DNA of 64,000 nucleotides, taken from positions 62,001 through 126,000 of the forward strand of contig JAFUOD010000008.1 of assembly GCA_017472735.1 (NCBI GenBank), given 5' to 3'. A program made the position numbers and the translations under genes. Shown in pieces: positions 15,707 through 24,212 of the stretch. Within the stretch, counting starts at the first letter, position 1; each line of letters opens with the position of its first letter. The notes beneath the pieces are model-generated. The model saw nothing but the letters and a program-made list of their open reading frames with translations, had not been told where the DNA came from and ran no database searches. This DNA comes from Oscillospiraceae bacterium. Its GTDB lineage: Bacteria; Bacillota; Clostridia; Oscillospirales; Ruminococcaceae.

Positions 15707-16981
15707 ATGAATACTGATATTTTAATTGTAGGTTGCGGCGTGTCGGGGCTTTACTGCGCTCTCAATTTGCCGAAAGATAAAAACATCATTATCGTTACAA
15801 AAAGCGAGGCACCGAAAAGCGACTCTTTCTTAGCTCAGGGCGGCATCTGTGTACTTCGGGATGACAATGACTATGAATCCTTTTATAATGACACCATGCG
15901 TGCAGGGCACTATGAAAACAATCCCGATTCGGTGGACATTATGATCCGTTCTTCGCGGGAAGTTATCGGCGACCTTGTATCCTTCGGCGTTCGTTTTGAA
16001 AAAAACGGAGAAGAATTCACCTATACCCGTGAGGGCGCTCATTCCAGACCCCGTATTCTCTTCCACGAGGATGAAACGGGTAAAGAGATAACCTCGCACC
16101 TACTGGAAACTGCACGAGGCAAAAGCAACATTACGCTGATAGAAAACTTTACAATGGTTGACCTGATATGCAAGAACAATACTTGCAGCGGTATAATCGG
16201 CCACGATGCGGACGGTAACTACATCAGCGTCAATGCCGATTACACAGTGCTTGCAACAGGCGGTATAGGAGGATTATTTAAACATTCGACCAATTACCGA
16301 CATTTAACCGGTGATGCTCTGGCTCTTGCCTTAAAATACAGCATCAAGCTGCAGCACATTGATTACATACAGATCCATCCAACCACACTTTACACAAAAA
16401 AGAACGGTCGGGAGTTTTTGATATCCGAATCGGTACGCGGCGAAGGAGCAATTTTGCTCAACTCCAAGGGCGAACGGTTTGTAAATGAGCTGCTACCGCG
16501 TGATGTTGTGGCAGGTGCTATTTTTGAGGAAATGAAAAAGGAAGGCAGTGAGCATGTGTGGTTGTCGCTCGCACCGATACCGGAAGACGAGATCAAGACC
16601 CATTTTCCGCACATTTATCAGCACTGCTTAGACGAGGGCTATGATATAACCAAAGAGCCGATCCCAGTTGTACCGTCTCAACATTATTTTATGGGCGGAA
16701 TTGATGTGGATAGATATAGCAAAACATCAATGGACAGGCTATATGCGGTGGGCGAAACCGCCTGTAACGGCGTTCACGGAAGAAACCGTTTGGCAAGTAA
16801 TTCACTGCTTGAAAGCCTTGTGTTTGCAAAGCGTGCCGCAAAGCATATCACATCAAACTATGATGCAATAAAGCAGCACAGTGAGGTATCTATTGATGCA
16901 TCAAAATATGATGGGTATCAAGAAAAATATAAAGAGTTAGTTTTGACAGCTATCGAAAAGGAGAAACAAAGCCATGAATAA
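15707..16981 (+). CDS. nadB: L-aspartate oxidase
   Basis: A 424-residue FAD enzyme that oxidises L-aspartate to iminoaspartate for NadA. The dinucleotide-binding GCGVSGLYCALNL is at the N terminus; SFLAQGG and HIDYIQIHPTTLY, then the GETACNGVHGRNRLASNSLLE motif, are typical of the succinate dehydrogenase/NadB flavoprotein family. The protein is about 100 residues shorter than E. coli NadB and lacks most of the C-terminal helical domain, as seen in other Clostridia. It starts five bases after nadA and overlaps nadC by eight bases. Confidence 0.95.
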   Translation: MNTDILIVGCGVSGLYCALNLPKDKNIIIVTKSEAPKSDSFLAQGGICVLRDDNDYESFYNDTMRAGHYENNPDSVDIMIRSSREVIGDLVSFGVRFEKNGEEFTYTREGAHSRPRILFHEDETGKEITSHLLETARGKSNITLIENFTMVDLICKNNTCSGIIGHDADGNYISVNADYTVLATGGIGGLFKHSTNYRHLTGDALALALKYSIKLQHIDYIQIHPTTLYTKKNGREFLISESVRGEGAILLNSKGERFVNELLPRDVVAGAIFEEMKKEGSEHVWLSLAPIPEDEIKTHFPHIYQHCLDEGYDITKEPIPVVPSQHYFMGGIDVDRYSKTSMDRLYAVGETACNGVHGRNRLASNSLLESLVFAKRAAKHITSNYDAIKQHSEVSIDASKYDGYQEKYKELVLTAIEKEKQSHE

Positions 16982-17825
16982 TATCACAATGAAACTAAAC
17001 GCAGATGACCTGATTTTAAAAGCTTTGAAAGAGGACATTACCGGCGAGGACATTTCCACCAACTCTGTAATGCCTCACTATCAGCTTGGTGAAGTTGAGC
17101 TGATCTGTAAAGAGGATGGCGTGATCGCAGGTCTTGAAGTTTTTAAAAGAGTGTTTGAGCTTCTTGATGATAAGACCGAGGTGGCATTTACCTGCAAGGA
17201 CGGTGATACGGTAAAGAAAGGTCAAAAGCTGGGCGTGCTTCACGGTGATATCCGCGTGCTCCTTTCGGGTGAGCGTACAGCACTCAACTACCTTCAGCGT
17301 ATGAGCGGTATCGCAACCTATACCCGCACCATTGCCGATATGCTTAAAGGCAGTAAAACTAAGCTCCTCGACACCCGTAAGACCACACCCGGTATGCGTA
17401 TCTTTGAAAAGTATGCCGTAAAGGTCGGCGGGGGATATAATCACCGCTATAATCTCAGTGACGGTATTCTTTTAAAGGATAATCATATCGGAGCCGCAGG
17501 CGGTGTCAAAGAGGCAGTTAGAATGGCAAAGGAATATGCTCCCTTTGTCCGCAAGATCGAAATTGAGGTTGAGGATTTGGATATGCTGAAGGAAGCACTT
17601 GAAGCCGGCGCTGATATCATAATGCTCGACAATATGAGCGTTGAGGATATGCGTGAGGCCGTAAGACTTGCCGCAGGCAGAGCCGAGACCGAGTGCAGTG
17701 GTAACGTTACAAAAGAAAATGTTGCAAAACTTATAGATATCGGTGTAGACTATATATCGAGCGGTGCGCTTACGCACTCTTCTCCTATTTTGGATCTTTC
17801 TCTTAAAAATCTTCACGCGATTTAA
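16974..17825 (+). CDS. nadC: Nicotinate-nucleotide pyrophosphorylase (carboxylating)
   Basis: A 283-residue quinolinate phosphoribosyltransferase that makes nicotinate mononucleotide from quinolinate and PRPP. ALKEDITGEDISTNS, GERTALNYLQRMSGIATYT, LLDTRKTTPGMR and KVGGGYNHRYNLSDGILLKDNH are all family signatures, and the C terminus carries IMLDNM and GVDYISSGALTHS. Length is typical. Its ATG lies inside the end of nadB, with AAGGAG just upstream, indicating coupled translation. Confidence 0.97.
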   Translation: MNNITMKLNADDLILKALKEDITGEDISTNSVMPHYQLGEVELICKEDGVIAGLEVFKRVFELLDDKTEVAFTCKDGDTVKKGQKLGVLHGDIRVLLSGERTALNYLQRMSGIATYTRTIADMLKGSKTKLLDTRKTTPGMRIFEKYAVKVGGGYNHRYNLSDGILLKDNHIGAAGGVKEAVRMAKEYAPFVRKIEIEVEDLDMLKEALEAGADIIMLDNMSVEDMREAVRLAAGRAETECSGNVTKENVAKLIDIGVDYISSGALTHSSPILDLSLKNLHAI

Positions 17826-17846
17826 TGCGCATAAAGAGGTGAATAC

Positions 17847-18359
17847 ATGAAGGCGGCCGAAAGAAGAAAAGCAATCGTCAATCTGCTACTGTCCGGCAAA
17901 GAAGCCATATCCGGAAAGGCTCTTTCCGAAGAGTTCGGAGTATCAAGGCAGATCATTGTCCAGGATATTGCTGTGTTAAAAAGCTCCGGCTTTGAGATAC
18001 TTTCCGCCCATAACGGATATATTATGCGGCAGACGCCCTTGAGGGAACGCGTCTTTAAGCTGTATCACACATCAGAACAAACAGAGGATGAGCTGAACCT
18101 GATCGTGGATCTCGGCGGTACCGTTGTGGATGTATTTGTTTGGCATAAAGTATACGGTAAAATTTCGGCTACACTCAATATTTTTTCAAAACTTCATGTA
18201 AAACAGTTTATTGAGGGAATACGAACCGGAAAATCTACAGAGCTTATGAGTATAACCGGCGGATATCACTACCATACCATTCGCGCAGATTCAGATGAGA
18301 TACTTGATAAAATTGCCGATGTGCTTGAGAAAAAAGGTTATATAGCACCTGAAATATAA
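17847..18359 (+). CDS. niaR: NiaR niacin-responsive transcriptional repressor (HTH plus 3H domain)
   Basis: A 170-residue repressor of NAD genes. Residues 1-60 form an HTH_11 winged helix (ISGKALSEEFGVSRQIIVQD). The rest is a 3H domain with histidines in VFVWHKVYGKI and GGYHYHTI, which bind metal and nicotinate in characterised NiaR proteins. Located at the end of the nad operon, 21 bases after nadC. It should repress nadABC through the palindrome over the promoter at 14712-14755 when niacin is plentiful. Confidence 0.92.
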   Translation: MKAAERRKAIVNLLLSGKEAISGKALSEEFGVSRQIIVQDIAVLKSSGFEILSAHNGYIMRQTPLRERVFKLYHTSEQTEDELNLIVDLGGTVVDVFVWHKVYGKISATLNIFSKLHVKQFIEGIRTGKSTELMSITGGYHYHTIRADSDEILDKIADVLEKKGYIAPEI

Positions 18360-18476
18360 TAAAGACAGAACCTAGGCGTCACAGCAATGCGGCGCCTATA
18401 CGCATAAAGGGTACCGATCGCTTTTGAGAAAGTGGCTTTTTGTCTGCCAAAATGAGATAGCAACCATACCACATCC

Positions 18477-18505
18477 TTTACAACTTTTGTATGTTGTGTT
18501 ATACT
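18477..18505 (+). promoter_or_regulatory. Promoter of plsY
   Basis: TTTACA, 17 bases, TATACT, ending 36 bases before the plsY ATG. The preceding 120 bases after niaR contain a weak AGGCG...CGCCT hairpin and nothing else recognised. Confidence 0.6.
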
Positions 18506-18541
18506 GCTTTTATCAACCCTCATTTAAAAGGAGGACTATAA

Positions 18542-19162
18542 ATGCATTTCCTTATTTATGTCATAACCTTTATCTGTGCCTATGCTTTGGGCAGCTCAAA
18601 CATGGCTTATTACATATCCAAGATAAAAAAGATTGATGTTAAAAATCAAGGCTCGAAAAACCTCGGCGCATCAAATGCCACCATGCTTCTCGGCTGGTCT
18701 GCAGGCATACTTTCCGCCGTCCACGATATCGGCAAGGCAGTCCTTGCGGTAGTTTTGGCAAACCTCATTTTCCCCGAGGTTCCTCTTATCGGCGCAGTCG
18801 CAGGGGTTGCAAGCGTTTTGGGTCACATCTATCCTTTCTATTTAAAGTTTAGGGGAGGCAAAGGCTTCGCATCGTTTATTGGCGTAACCGTTGCCCTTAA
18901 CTGGAAAATCGGGCTCATAATTCTTGCAGTTGCGGTTGTTGTTGCGCTTATAACAAATTATATCGTTGCCGGCACCACCAGCATGATCGTTTTCTCACCC
19001 ATTGCATTGGCGGTTTTCTCGCACAGCTTGCTTTTAGGCATCATTTTAGCAATTGCAAGCGCCGTTATTGCTTATAAGCACCGCGATAACTATGTCCGCA
19101 TCTTCAACGGCACCGAGTTCAAGCTTAGCAAAGCCTTCACCAAAAAACCAAAATATGATTGA
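18542..19162 (+). CDS. plsY: Glycerol-3-phosphate acyltransferase PlsY
   Basis: A 206-residue inner-membrane enzyme that transfers the acyl group from acyl-phosphate to glycerol 3-phosphate, giving lysophosphatidic acid. Family motifs are KNQGSKNLGASNATMLLG (motif 1), GHIYPFYLKFRGGKGFA (motif 2) and AYKHRDNYVRIFNGTE (C-terminal motif 3). Five or so membrane helices are seen. The GKA before the second helix is DIGKAVL rather than the usual DxxKG. The start has AAAGGAGG upstream. Monocistronic; no PlsX partner is in the window. Confidence 0.93.
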   Translation: MHFLIYVITFICAYALGSSNMAYYISKIKKIDVKNQGSKNLGASNATMLLGWSAGILSAVHDIGKAVLAVVLANLIFPEVPLIGAVAGVASVLGHIYPFYLKFRGGKGFASFIGVTVALNWKIGLIILAVAVVVALITNYIVAGTTSMIVFSPIALAVFSHSLLLGIILAIASAVIAYKHRDNYVRIFNGTEFKLSKAFTKKPKYD

Positions 19163-19291
19163 CCGCTTATTCAAAATGATTATATACCCGATTTTCAAAA
19201 TTTGTAAATTACCCTTGACATATATACAAATATTGGATATAATGTAAATGTGTAAACACGTTTAACACCAAACACAACTACACACAAAGAA

Positions 19292-19327
19292 ACAGCCGTT
19301 CCTTTTTTGGGGCGGCTTTTCTTTTTA
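19292..19327 (+). terminator. Terminator upstream of the two-component system
   Basis: AGCCGTTCC and GGGGCGGCT pair (one G-T) over a T-rich loop and are followed by TTTTCTTTTT. Confidence 0.75.
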
Positions 19328-19328
19328 A

Positions 19329-19407
19329 TTCTTAAGAAATCCTTTGTAAATCTTAAGAATATCTTAAGAATTTACAAGTTGTAACTTAATAATTTTTCTG
19401 TTATCAT
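19329..19407 (+). promoter_or_regulatory. Promoter of the two-component operon with three phased TCTTAAGA boxes
   Basis: TTGTAA (19379-19384), 17 bases, TATCAT (19402-19407). Upstream, TCTTAAGA occurs at 19330, 19351 and 19362, i.e. 21 and 11 bases apart, placing all three on one face of the helix. This is the usual layout for an OmpR-family activator binding its own promoter. Confidence 0.65.
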
Positions 19408-19440
19408 AGTGTTAGACCAAAAGAAACGGAGTGATAAACA

Positions 19441-20136
19441 GTGTATAACATTCTTCTTTGCGACGATGAAAAGGATATTGTTTCTGCACTTAAAATATAT
19501 CTTTCAAACCAAGATTATCGCTTTTTCGAGGCATACAACGGTGCCGATGCTTTGGCAATTCTGCGTTCCGAAAACATCCACCTTGTTTTAATGGACATAA
19601 TGATGCCGCAGGTAGACGGTATATCTGCAATTAACACCCTGCGTGAGTTTTCAAACGTGCCTGTTATCTTTTTAACGGCAAAAGGCGAGGACACCGACAA
19701 GGTGCTTGGCCTCACCGTCGGCGCCGACGATTACATAACCAAACCCTTTAATCCTGTAGAACTTATAGCGCGAGTAAAATCTCACATTCGCCGTTACACC
19801 ATGCTTGGCTCTTATTCCAAGCAGTTAGAGGTCATCCGCATCGGCGGTATCGAGCTTTTTGACAACACAAAGATAATTAATGTTGACGGCGAGCCTATAA
19901 CCCTCACGCCAAAGGAATACGACATTCTAAGCTTTTTAATGGCGCACCCCGGCACAGTGTTTTCACCTGCCGAAATTTACCGCCGTGTTTGGGGCGAGGT
20001 CCCCATAGGTGTTGATAACGCAATTGCCGTACATATTAGACACCTGCGTGAAAAGATCGAGATCGACCCTGCCGACCCACGTTACCTTAAGGTCGTTTGG
20101 GGCAGGGGATATAAATTTGAACATAAGGAGGTTTAA
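19441..20136 (+). CDS. OmpR/PhoB-family response regulator
   Basis: A 231-residue two-domain regulator. The receiver has the acidic pair D8-D9, the phosphorylated D52 (VLMDIMMP), the switch Thr in FLTAKG and the conserved Lys in ITKPF. The C-terminal winged helix includes LTPKEYDILSFLMAHPGTVF and VHIRHLREKIE. A GTG start is used with GGAGTGA upstream. Paired with the histidine kinase two bases downstream. The phased TCTTAAGA boxes ahead of the gene are the likely autoregulatory sites. Confidence 0.93.
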   Translation: MYNILLCDDEKDIVSALKIYLSNQDYRFFEAYNGADALAILRSENIHLVLMDIMMPQVDGISAINTLREFSNVPVIFLTAKGEDTDKVLGLTVGADDYITKPFNPVELIARVKSHIRRYTMLGSYSKQLEVIRIGGIELFDNTKIINVDGEPITLTPKEYDILSFLMAHPGTVFSPAEIYRRVWGEVPIGVDNAIAVHIRHLREKIEIDPADPRYLKVVWGRGYKFEHKEV

Positions 20137-20138
20137 AC

Positions 20139-22400
20139 ATGAAAAAGGCAAATTCAAAGCTGTGGCTAAAAATCACTTCAATAATTTTGTTTGTTGTGTT
20201 TTTGGCAGTTTTTGCGGCGTCTGTGTTTGGTGTCATAGCATTAGGTTATATGGAGGTCTACTTTGACGGCGGCAAGAACTTTAAAGAATCAGTTCAGCAG
20301 GATTATGCTTATTCAGCCGTAAGCAGTATCGCTTATGAGTTTAAAGAGTATGTCGCTCCCGAATGGTATCAAATCACCAAAGAAAAGGAATATCAGGGCG
20401 ACACTTGGGAATATGACCCCGAGTCAGCATCATACCAAAAGAAAACCGAAGGTATCACTTTCAACTCATCCGATTTCCCTTATACCGAGCCTGAAAATTA
20501 TTTCGGCGGAGATATGGTAGGTCAGTTCTTCTCTTATGATTATGCCGAGGGCCGCACCAATTACGCTTTTGAAATCAAAGACGTTCAAAGCGGCGAGGTC
20601 GTTTTTGCTAACTTTACCCCGCCTGCCGATTATGTCGATACCATAACTCATACTTCAAAAACATCAGCTTTAGGCGACCTGCAAAAAATCAATCTTCAGT
20701 TTGAAAGCCGATATGACCTTAACCGCTATCTTAAAGACTTGAAAGGCGGTCTTTATAACAGTACCATCTATTTTATCCCCAAAGAGGGTTATGTTTCCGA
20801 TTCCGGTACTCCCAGCCTAAAAACATGGGTCATAGAGGCTGACTATATTCCGATTGAAACAAAAAATTATGAAATAACTCTTTACATTCCTCAAACTTAT
20901 CCTGTTCAAAACGCAGGCGCAGTTGTAATGTCACTTGTCGATTTCGCAATTGCTTACAGATATCTGCCCATTATAACAGGCGCTGCAAGCCTTGTGCTGC
21001 TTCTTATCATCTTCATATACTTAATGTGCGCCGCCGGCTGTAAAGCAGGGGCAGAGGGTATCACCCCCAACTGGATAGACAAAATCCCGTTCGACCTCTA
21101 CCTTATAATTCTTGCTGTAATCGTTTGCGTGATTATTGAACTAAGCGATGTTTTCGATCATGATCTTTTAATGCTCATATATTTGTTCTGCGCAGGTGTT
21201 CTGTTGGCACTGCTGTTCATTTCATTGTGCATGACAACCGCCACCCGTGCAAAGCTTGGCACAGTATTATCTAACACTGTCATCGGCCTAGCTCTTGTAT
21301 TGCTTGTCAAAATCCTCAAAGCTGTCTTTAAGTTTGTCAAGAAGATCTTTTCAGGCATATGCTATGCGTTTGCAAACCTTAAGTTTGTGTGGAGGGCAGT
21401 AATCATCTGTGTCTTAATCGCCGCCTTCGAGATATTTACCATCTTCTTTATTGTGGAAATGTATTGGATGCGTGCGTTCTGGGTGTTCGTCTTCCTCTTC
21501 GGAAATCTTTTCTTGGCAACAATGACTGTTTTCTATCTTATTGCATTCTTCAAAATTAAAAAGTGCATTAAAGAGCTTGCAAACGGCAACTCCTACGCCA
21601 AGGTCGATAGCCAATACGTTTTCGGCATCTTTAAAGAATGTGCCGATGACCTTAACAACATTGGCATGGGTATTCAAAAAGCGGTTGAGGAAAGCATGAA
21701 ATCCGAACGCTTAAAGACCGAGCTTATAACAAATGTATCCCACGACCTTAAAACGCCTTTAACCTCAATCGTCAACTACATCGATATTTTAAGCAAAGAG
21801 GACATTCAGCCCGAAGAAGCAAAAGAACATGTTAATGTTTTAGTACGCCAATCTCAGCGAATGAAAAAGCTTATCGACGACCTCATCGAGGCATCAAAAG
21901 CTTCAACAGGTGCTACCAATGTCGAGCTTACAAGAAGTGATTTAAGCATGCTTCTGTCGCAGTCGGTGGTTGAATATGAAGACAGATTCAACAACTCGAA
22001 CCTTGCGGTAAAAATGATACTGCCCGAAAATCCTCTTGTTGCCCTTCTCGATGGCAAGCTTATGTGGAGAGTGTTTGATAACCTTTTAGGAAATATCTAT
22101 AAATACGCTCAGCCCGGCACACGCGTCTATATCACCGCCGTTGAAAAAGGCGACGACATTGTGGTATCCTTCAAAAATATCTCGAAATATGAGCTTAACA
22201 TATCAAGCAACGAGCTTATGGAACGCTTCGTCCGCGGCGATTCCTCCCGTTCAACCGAAGGCAGCGGCTTAGGCTTGTCAATCGCTCGCAGTCTTTGCGA
22301 TCTGCAGAACGCAACCCTTGATATCGACATCGACGGCGACCTGTTTAAGGTAAATATCACCGTTAAAAAACTCGGCGACGAGGAGCTTATTAATGAATAG
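20139..22400 (+). CDS. Multi-pass sensor histidine kinase
   Basis: A 753-residue membrane kinase. TM1 is about residues 10-36, followed by a ~230-residue extracytoplasmic sensor domain rich in Tyr and Asp, then about six more hydrophobic segments between ~265 and ~470, which is more than the usual two. The DHp domain carries the phosphorylated His at about residue 535 (TNVSHDLKTPLTSI). The ATPase domain has the N box near 647 (NLLGNIYKYA) and the GSGLGLSIA G2 box near 708. It starts two bases after its regulator. The signal is not predictable from sequence. Its last codons overlap a microprotein gene. Confidence 0.92.
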   Translation: MKKANSKLWLKITSIILFVVFLAVFAASVFGVIALGYMEVYFDGGKNFKESVQQDYAYSAVSSIAYEFKEYVAPEWYQITKEKEYQGDTWEYDPESASYQKKTEGITFNSSDFPYTEPENYFGGDMVGQFFSYDYAEGRTNYAFEIKDVQSGEVVFANFTPPADYVDTITHTSKTSALGDLQKINLQFESRYDLNRYLKDLKGGLYNSTIYFIPKEGYVSDSGTPSLKTWVIEADYIPIETKNYEITLYIPQTYPVQNAGAVVMSLVDFAIAYRYLPIITGAASLVLLLIIFIYLMCAAGCKAGAEGITPNWIDKIPFDLYLIILAVIVCVIIELSDVFDHDLLMLIYLFCAGVLLALLFISLCMTTATRAKLGTVLSNTVIGLALVLLVKILKAVFKFVKKIFSGICYAFANLKFVWRAVIICVLIAAFEIFTIFFIVEMYWMRAFWVFVFLFGNLFLATMTVFYLIAFFKIKKCIKELANGNSYAKVDSQYVFGIFKECADDLNNIGMGIQKAVEESMKSERLKTELITNVSHDLKTPLTSIVNYIDILSKEDIQPEEAKEHVNVLVRQSQRMKKLIDDLIEASKASTGATNVELTRSDLSMLLSQSVVEYEDRFNNSNLAVKMILPENPLVALLDGKLMWRVFDNLLGNIYKYAQPGTRVYITAVEKGDDIVVSFKNISKYELNISSNELMERFVRGDSSRSTEGSGLGLSIARSLCDLQNATLDIDIDGDLFKVNITVKKLGDEELINE

Positions 22401-22494
22401 GTGGCTGCTTGCTCTTGTTATGCTGATGTTGATTGCTGTCCTTATCATAGCTTTGTCGCATTATATAACGAGCTTTTTTAGTCCTTTTCTATAA
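22393..22494 (+). CDS. 33-residue single-pass membrane microprotein coupled to the kinase
   Basis: A short frame starts at an ATG that overlaps the end of the histidine kinase by eight bases, with GAGGAG seven bases before it. The product begins MNRWLLALVMLML, continues as one hydrophobic helix of about 20 residues and ends SFFSPFL. Start overlap plus a good ribosome binding site argue for real, coupled translation. Not recognised; it could modulate the kinase, as known small membrane regulators do. Evidence is position and composition only. Confidence 0.5.
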   Translation: MNRWLLALVMLMLIAVLIIALSHYITSFFSPFL

Positions 22495-22523
22495 AAACAT
22501 AGTTCCCCAAACGTTTGCGCTGC

Positions 22524-22620
22524 GAGGCGAAGCCGCCGCCCGCCTTCGGCGGGCGCCCCACCCCGAGCGAAGCTCGGGGTGGGGCAGGCTGACACTTCGT
22601 GTCAGCCGCGGCTTCGCCTC
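22524..22620. repeat. GC-rich four-way 'cloverleaf' element (copy 1)
   Basis: A perfect 12-bp outer stem (GAGGCGAAGCCG, 22524-22535, with 22609-22620) encloses three adjacent perfect hairpins: 8 bp at 22537-22555, 13 bp at 22556-22584 and 9 bp at 22587-22607, each with a three-base TTC or GAA loop. Almost every base is paired. It lies between the microprotein and the mnmA terminator. A second element of the same architecture but different sequence is at 50362-50458. Confidence 0.8.
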
Positions 22621-22667
22621 TTTCGCACTCGCCTGCAATTTCAAAAAAACCGCTACCATAAACCCAA

Positions 22668-22716
22668 AAACCACCTGATAAAGCACTTGTTGCCTTATCA
22701 GGTGGTTTGTTTTTTA
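22668..22716. terminator. Bidirectional terminator between kinase and mnmA units
   Basis: A perfect 14-bp stem, AAACCACCTGATAA / TTATCAGGTGGTTT, is flanked by A and T tracts on both sides, between convergent transcription units. Confidence 0.85.
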
Positions 22717-22722
22717 ATATAT

Positions 22723-23778
22723 TCAGTTGCCGCCGCAAATCGTTCCGTTTCCTAAAACAAAGCCTTCAGCATAAATCGCCGCTGCCTGTCCGTTCGACAC
22801 TCTAGCGGTAGGCAAATCAAGATGCAAAACAGCACCGTCGTCTGTCAGCTCAACCACACAGTCCAAAAGTTTTCCTGTAGAGCGCAGCTTGCACTTAGCC
22901 CTCATGCCGTTTGCAATAGCACCGTCAAATGTTTCGCTGACGTTTTCAATCAAAACCTTTGTAACCTGCGCCTTTTCATAACCTAATCGCACTTCATTGG
23001 TAACAGGATCAATGTCAGTCACATAAGCAGGCTTGCCTAATGCAATGCCCAAACCCTTTCGCTGACCTATGGTATAGTGCAAAATGCCCTTGTGCTTGCC
23101 GCACACCTTGCCCTCGGGCGAGATGAAATCACCCTCATCACTTGTGCGGTAGTTCTTTTCGATGTATAAGGCGTAATCGTTATCTGTTACGAAGCAGTTT
23201 TCCTCGCTGTCGGGCGCGTCGTGGCACTCAAGCCCAATGCTTTTGGCAATCTCACGCACCTTAGGCTTCTCATAATCCGAAATAGGAAGCAGAAGCTTCG
23301 ATAGAACATCCTGCCCAAGCCCCGCCAGCATGTAAGATTGGTCTCTTGCCTCTGACTCGCTGAAGGTCAGCTTGTAAACTCCGTCCTCATACAAAATTTT
23401 TGCATAGTGACCCGTTGCAATAAAGTCAAATCCGTTTTCAATTGCTGTGTCCAAAAGATATTTAAACTTTATTCTCGGGTTGCACCTAACGCAGGGCGAG
23501 GGCGTTCTGCCGCTTAAATACTCGCTTGCAAAAAAGTCAATAATCTCACGCTTAAACTCTTCCTGCAAGTCTCTTATTATAAGAGGGATACCAAGCTGCT
23601 CAGCCGATTTCTTTGCCGCTTCAACCACCTTGTCGTGCACGGGCGACATTTTCATTACCAAGCCTGCAACCTCATAGCCTTTTTCTCTTAAAAGATGCAC
23701 AGCGACCGAGCTGTCAACTCCGCCGCTGAGTGCTACCAATACTTTCTTAGCCAATCGAACATTCCTCGCAATGCTCAT
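22723..23778 (-). CDS. mnmA: tRNA-specific 2-thiouridylase MnmA
   Basis: Forms the 2-thio group of wobble uridine-34 in Lys, Glu and Gln tRNAs, using sulfur relayed from the cysteine desulfurase. The ATP pyrophosphatase loop is ALSGGVDSSVAVHLL, the catalytic cysteines are in SPCVRCN and EENCFV, and HYTIGQRKGLGI is a family signature. Length (343-351) is normal. The ATG at 23778 overlaps iscU by 32 bases; a TTG at 23754, preceded by GAGGAA, is a good alternative start and gives MAKKVLVALSGG. Third gene after iscS and iscU, a natural sulfur-transfer operon. Confidence 0.94.
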   Translation of the reverse strand: MSIARNVRLAKKVLVALSGGVDSSVAVHLLREKGYEVAGLVMKMSPVHDKVVEAAKKSAEQLGIPLIIRDLQEEFKREIIDFFASEYLSGRTPSPCVRCNPRIKFKYLLDTAIENGFDFIATGHYAKILYEDGVYKLTFSESEARDQSYMLAGLGQDVLSKLLLPISDYEKPKVREIAKSIGLECHDAPDSEENCFVTDNDYALYIEKNYRTSDEGDFISPEGKVCGKHKGILHYTIGQRKGLGIALGKPAYVTDIDPVTNEVRLGYEKAQVTKVLIENVSETFDGAIANGMRAKCKLRSTGKLLDCVVELTDDGAVLHLDLPTARVSNGQAAAIYAEGFVLGNGTICGGN

Positions 23779-24178
23779 GAAGCTCGCCGACTATCGGCAA
23801 GGGGTCAATGCCCTGACGGGAATAGTAATCCCACAAAGCAGCCTTAATTGCCTGTTCAGCCAAAACCGAGCAGTGAAGCTTTGCTGCCGGAAGTCCGTCC
23901 AAAGCCTCAACAACTGCTTTGTTTGTAAGCTTTAAAGCGTCCTCAATGGTTGCACCCTTAATAAGCTCAGTTGCCATCGAGCTTGTTGCAACTGCGGCAC
24001 CGCAGCCAAATGTCTTAAACTTAACGTCAGTAATAATGCCGCCGTCGATTTTAAGATACATTTTCATTATATCTCCGCACTTTTCGTTGCCGATCTCACC
24101 AATACCGTCAGCGTTTTCAATCTCACCGACGTTTCTGGGGTTGGCAAAATGGTCCATAACCTTTTCGCTGTAAATCAT
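23747..24178 (-). CDS. iscU: Iron-sulfur cluster scaffold protein IscU/NifU N-terminal type
   Basis: A 143-residue scaffold on which Fe-S clusters are built. The three ligand cysteines are in NEKCGD (C34), KTFGCGAAVA (C59) and KLHCSVLA (about C103). MIYSEKVMDHFANPRNVGEI is the standard N terminus. The C-terminal HEHCEECSIG adds extra cysteines, common in clostridial forms. It lies 34 bases after the cysteine desulfurase gene and overlaps mnmA, so it may supply both Fe-S assembly and tRNA thiolation. Confidence 0.94.
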   Translation of the reverse strand: MIYSEKVMDHFANPRNVGEIENADGIGEIGNEKCGDIMKMYLKIDGGIITDVKFKTFGCGAAVATSSMATELIKGATIEDALKLTNKAVVEALDGLPAAKLHCSVLAEQAIKAALWDYYSRQGIDPLPIVGELHEHCEECSIG

Positions 24179-24212
24179 TATCTAAAACATCCTTTCAATG
24201 TATATTTACAAA

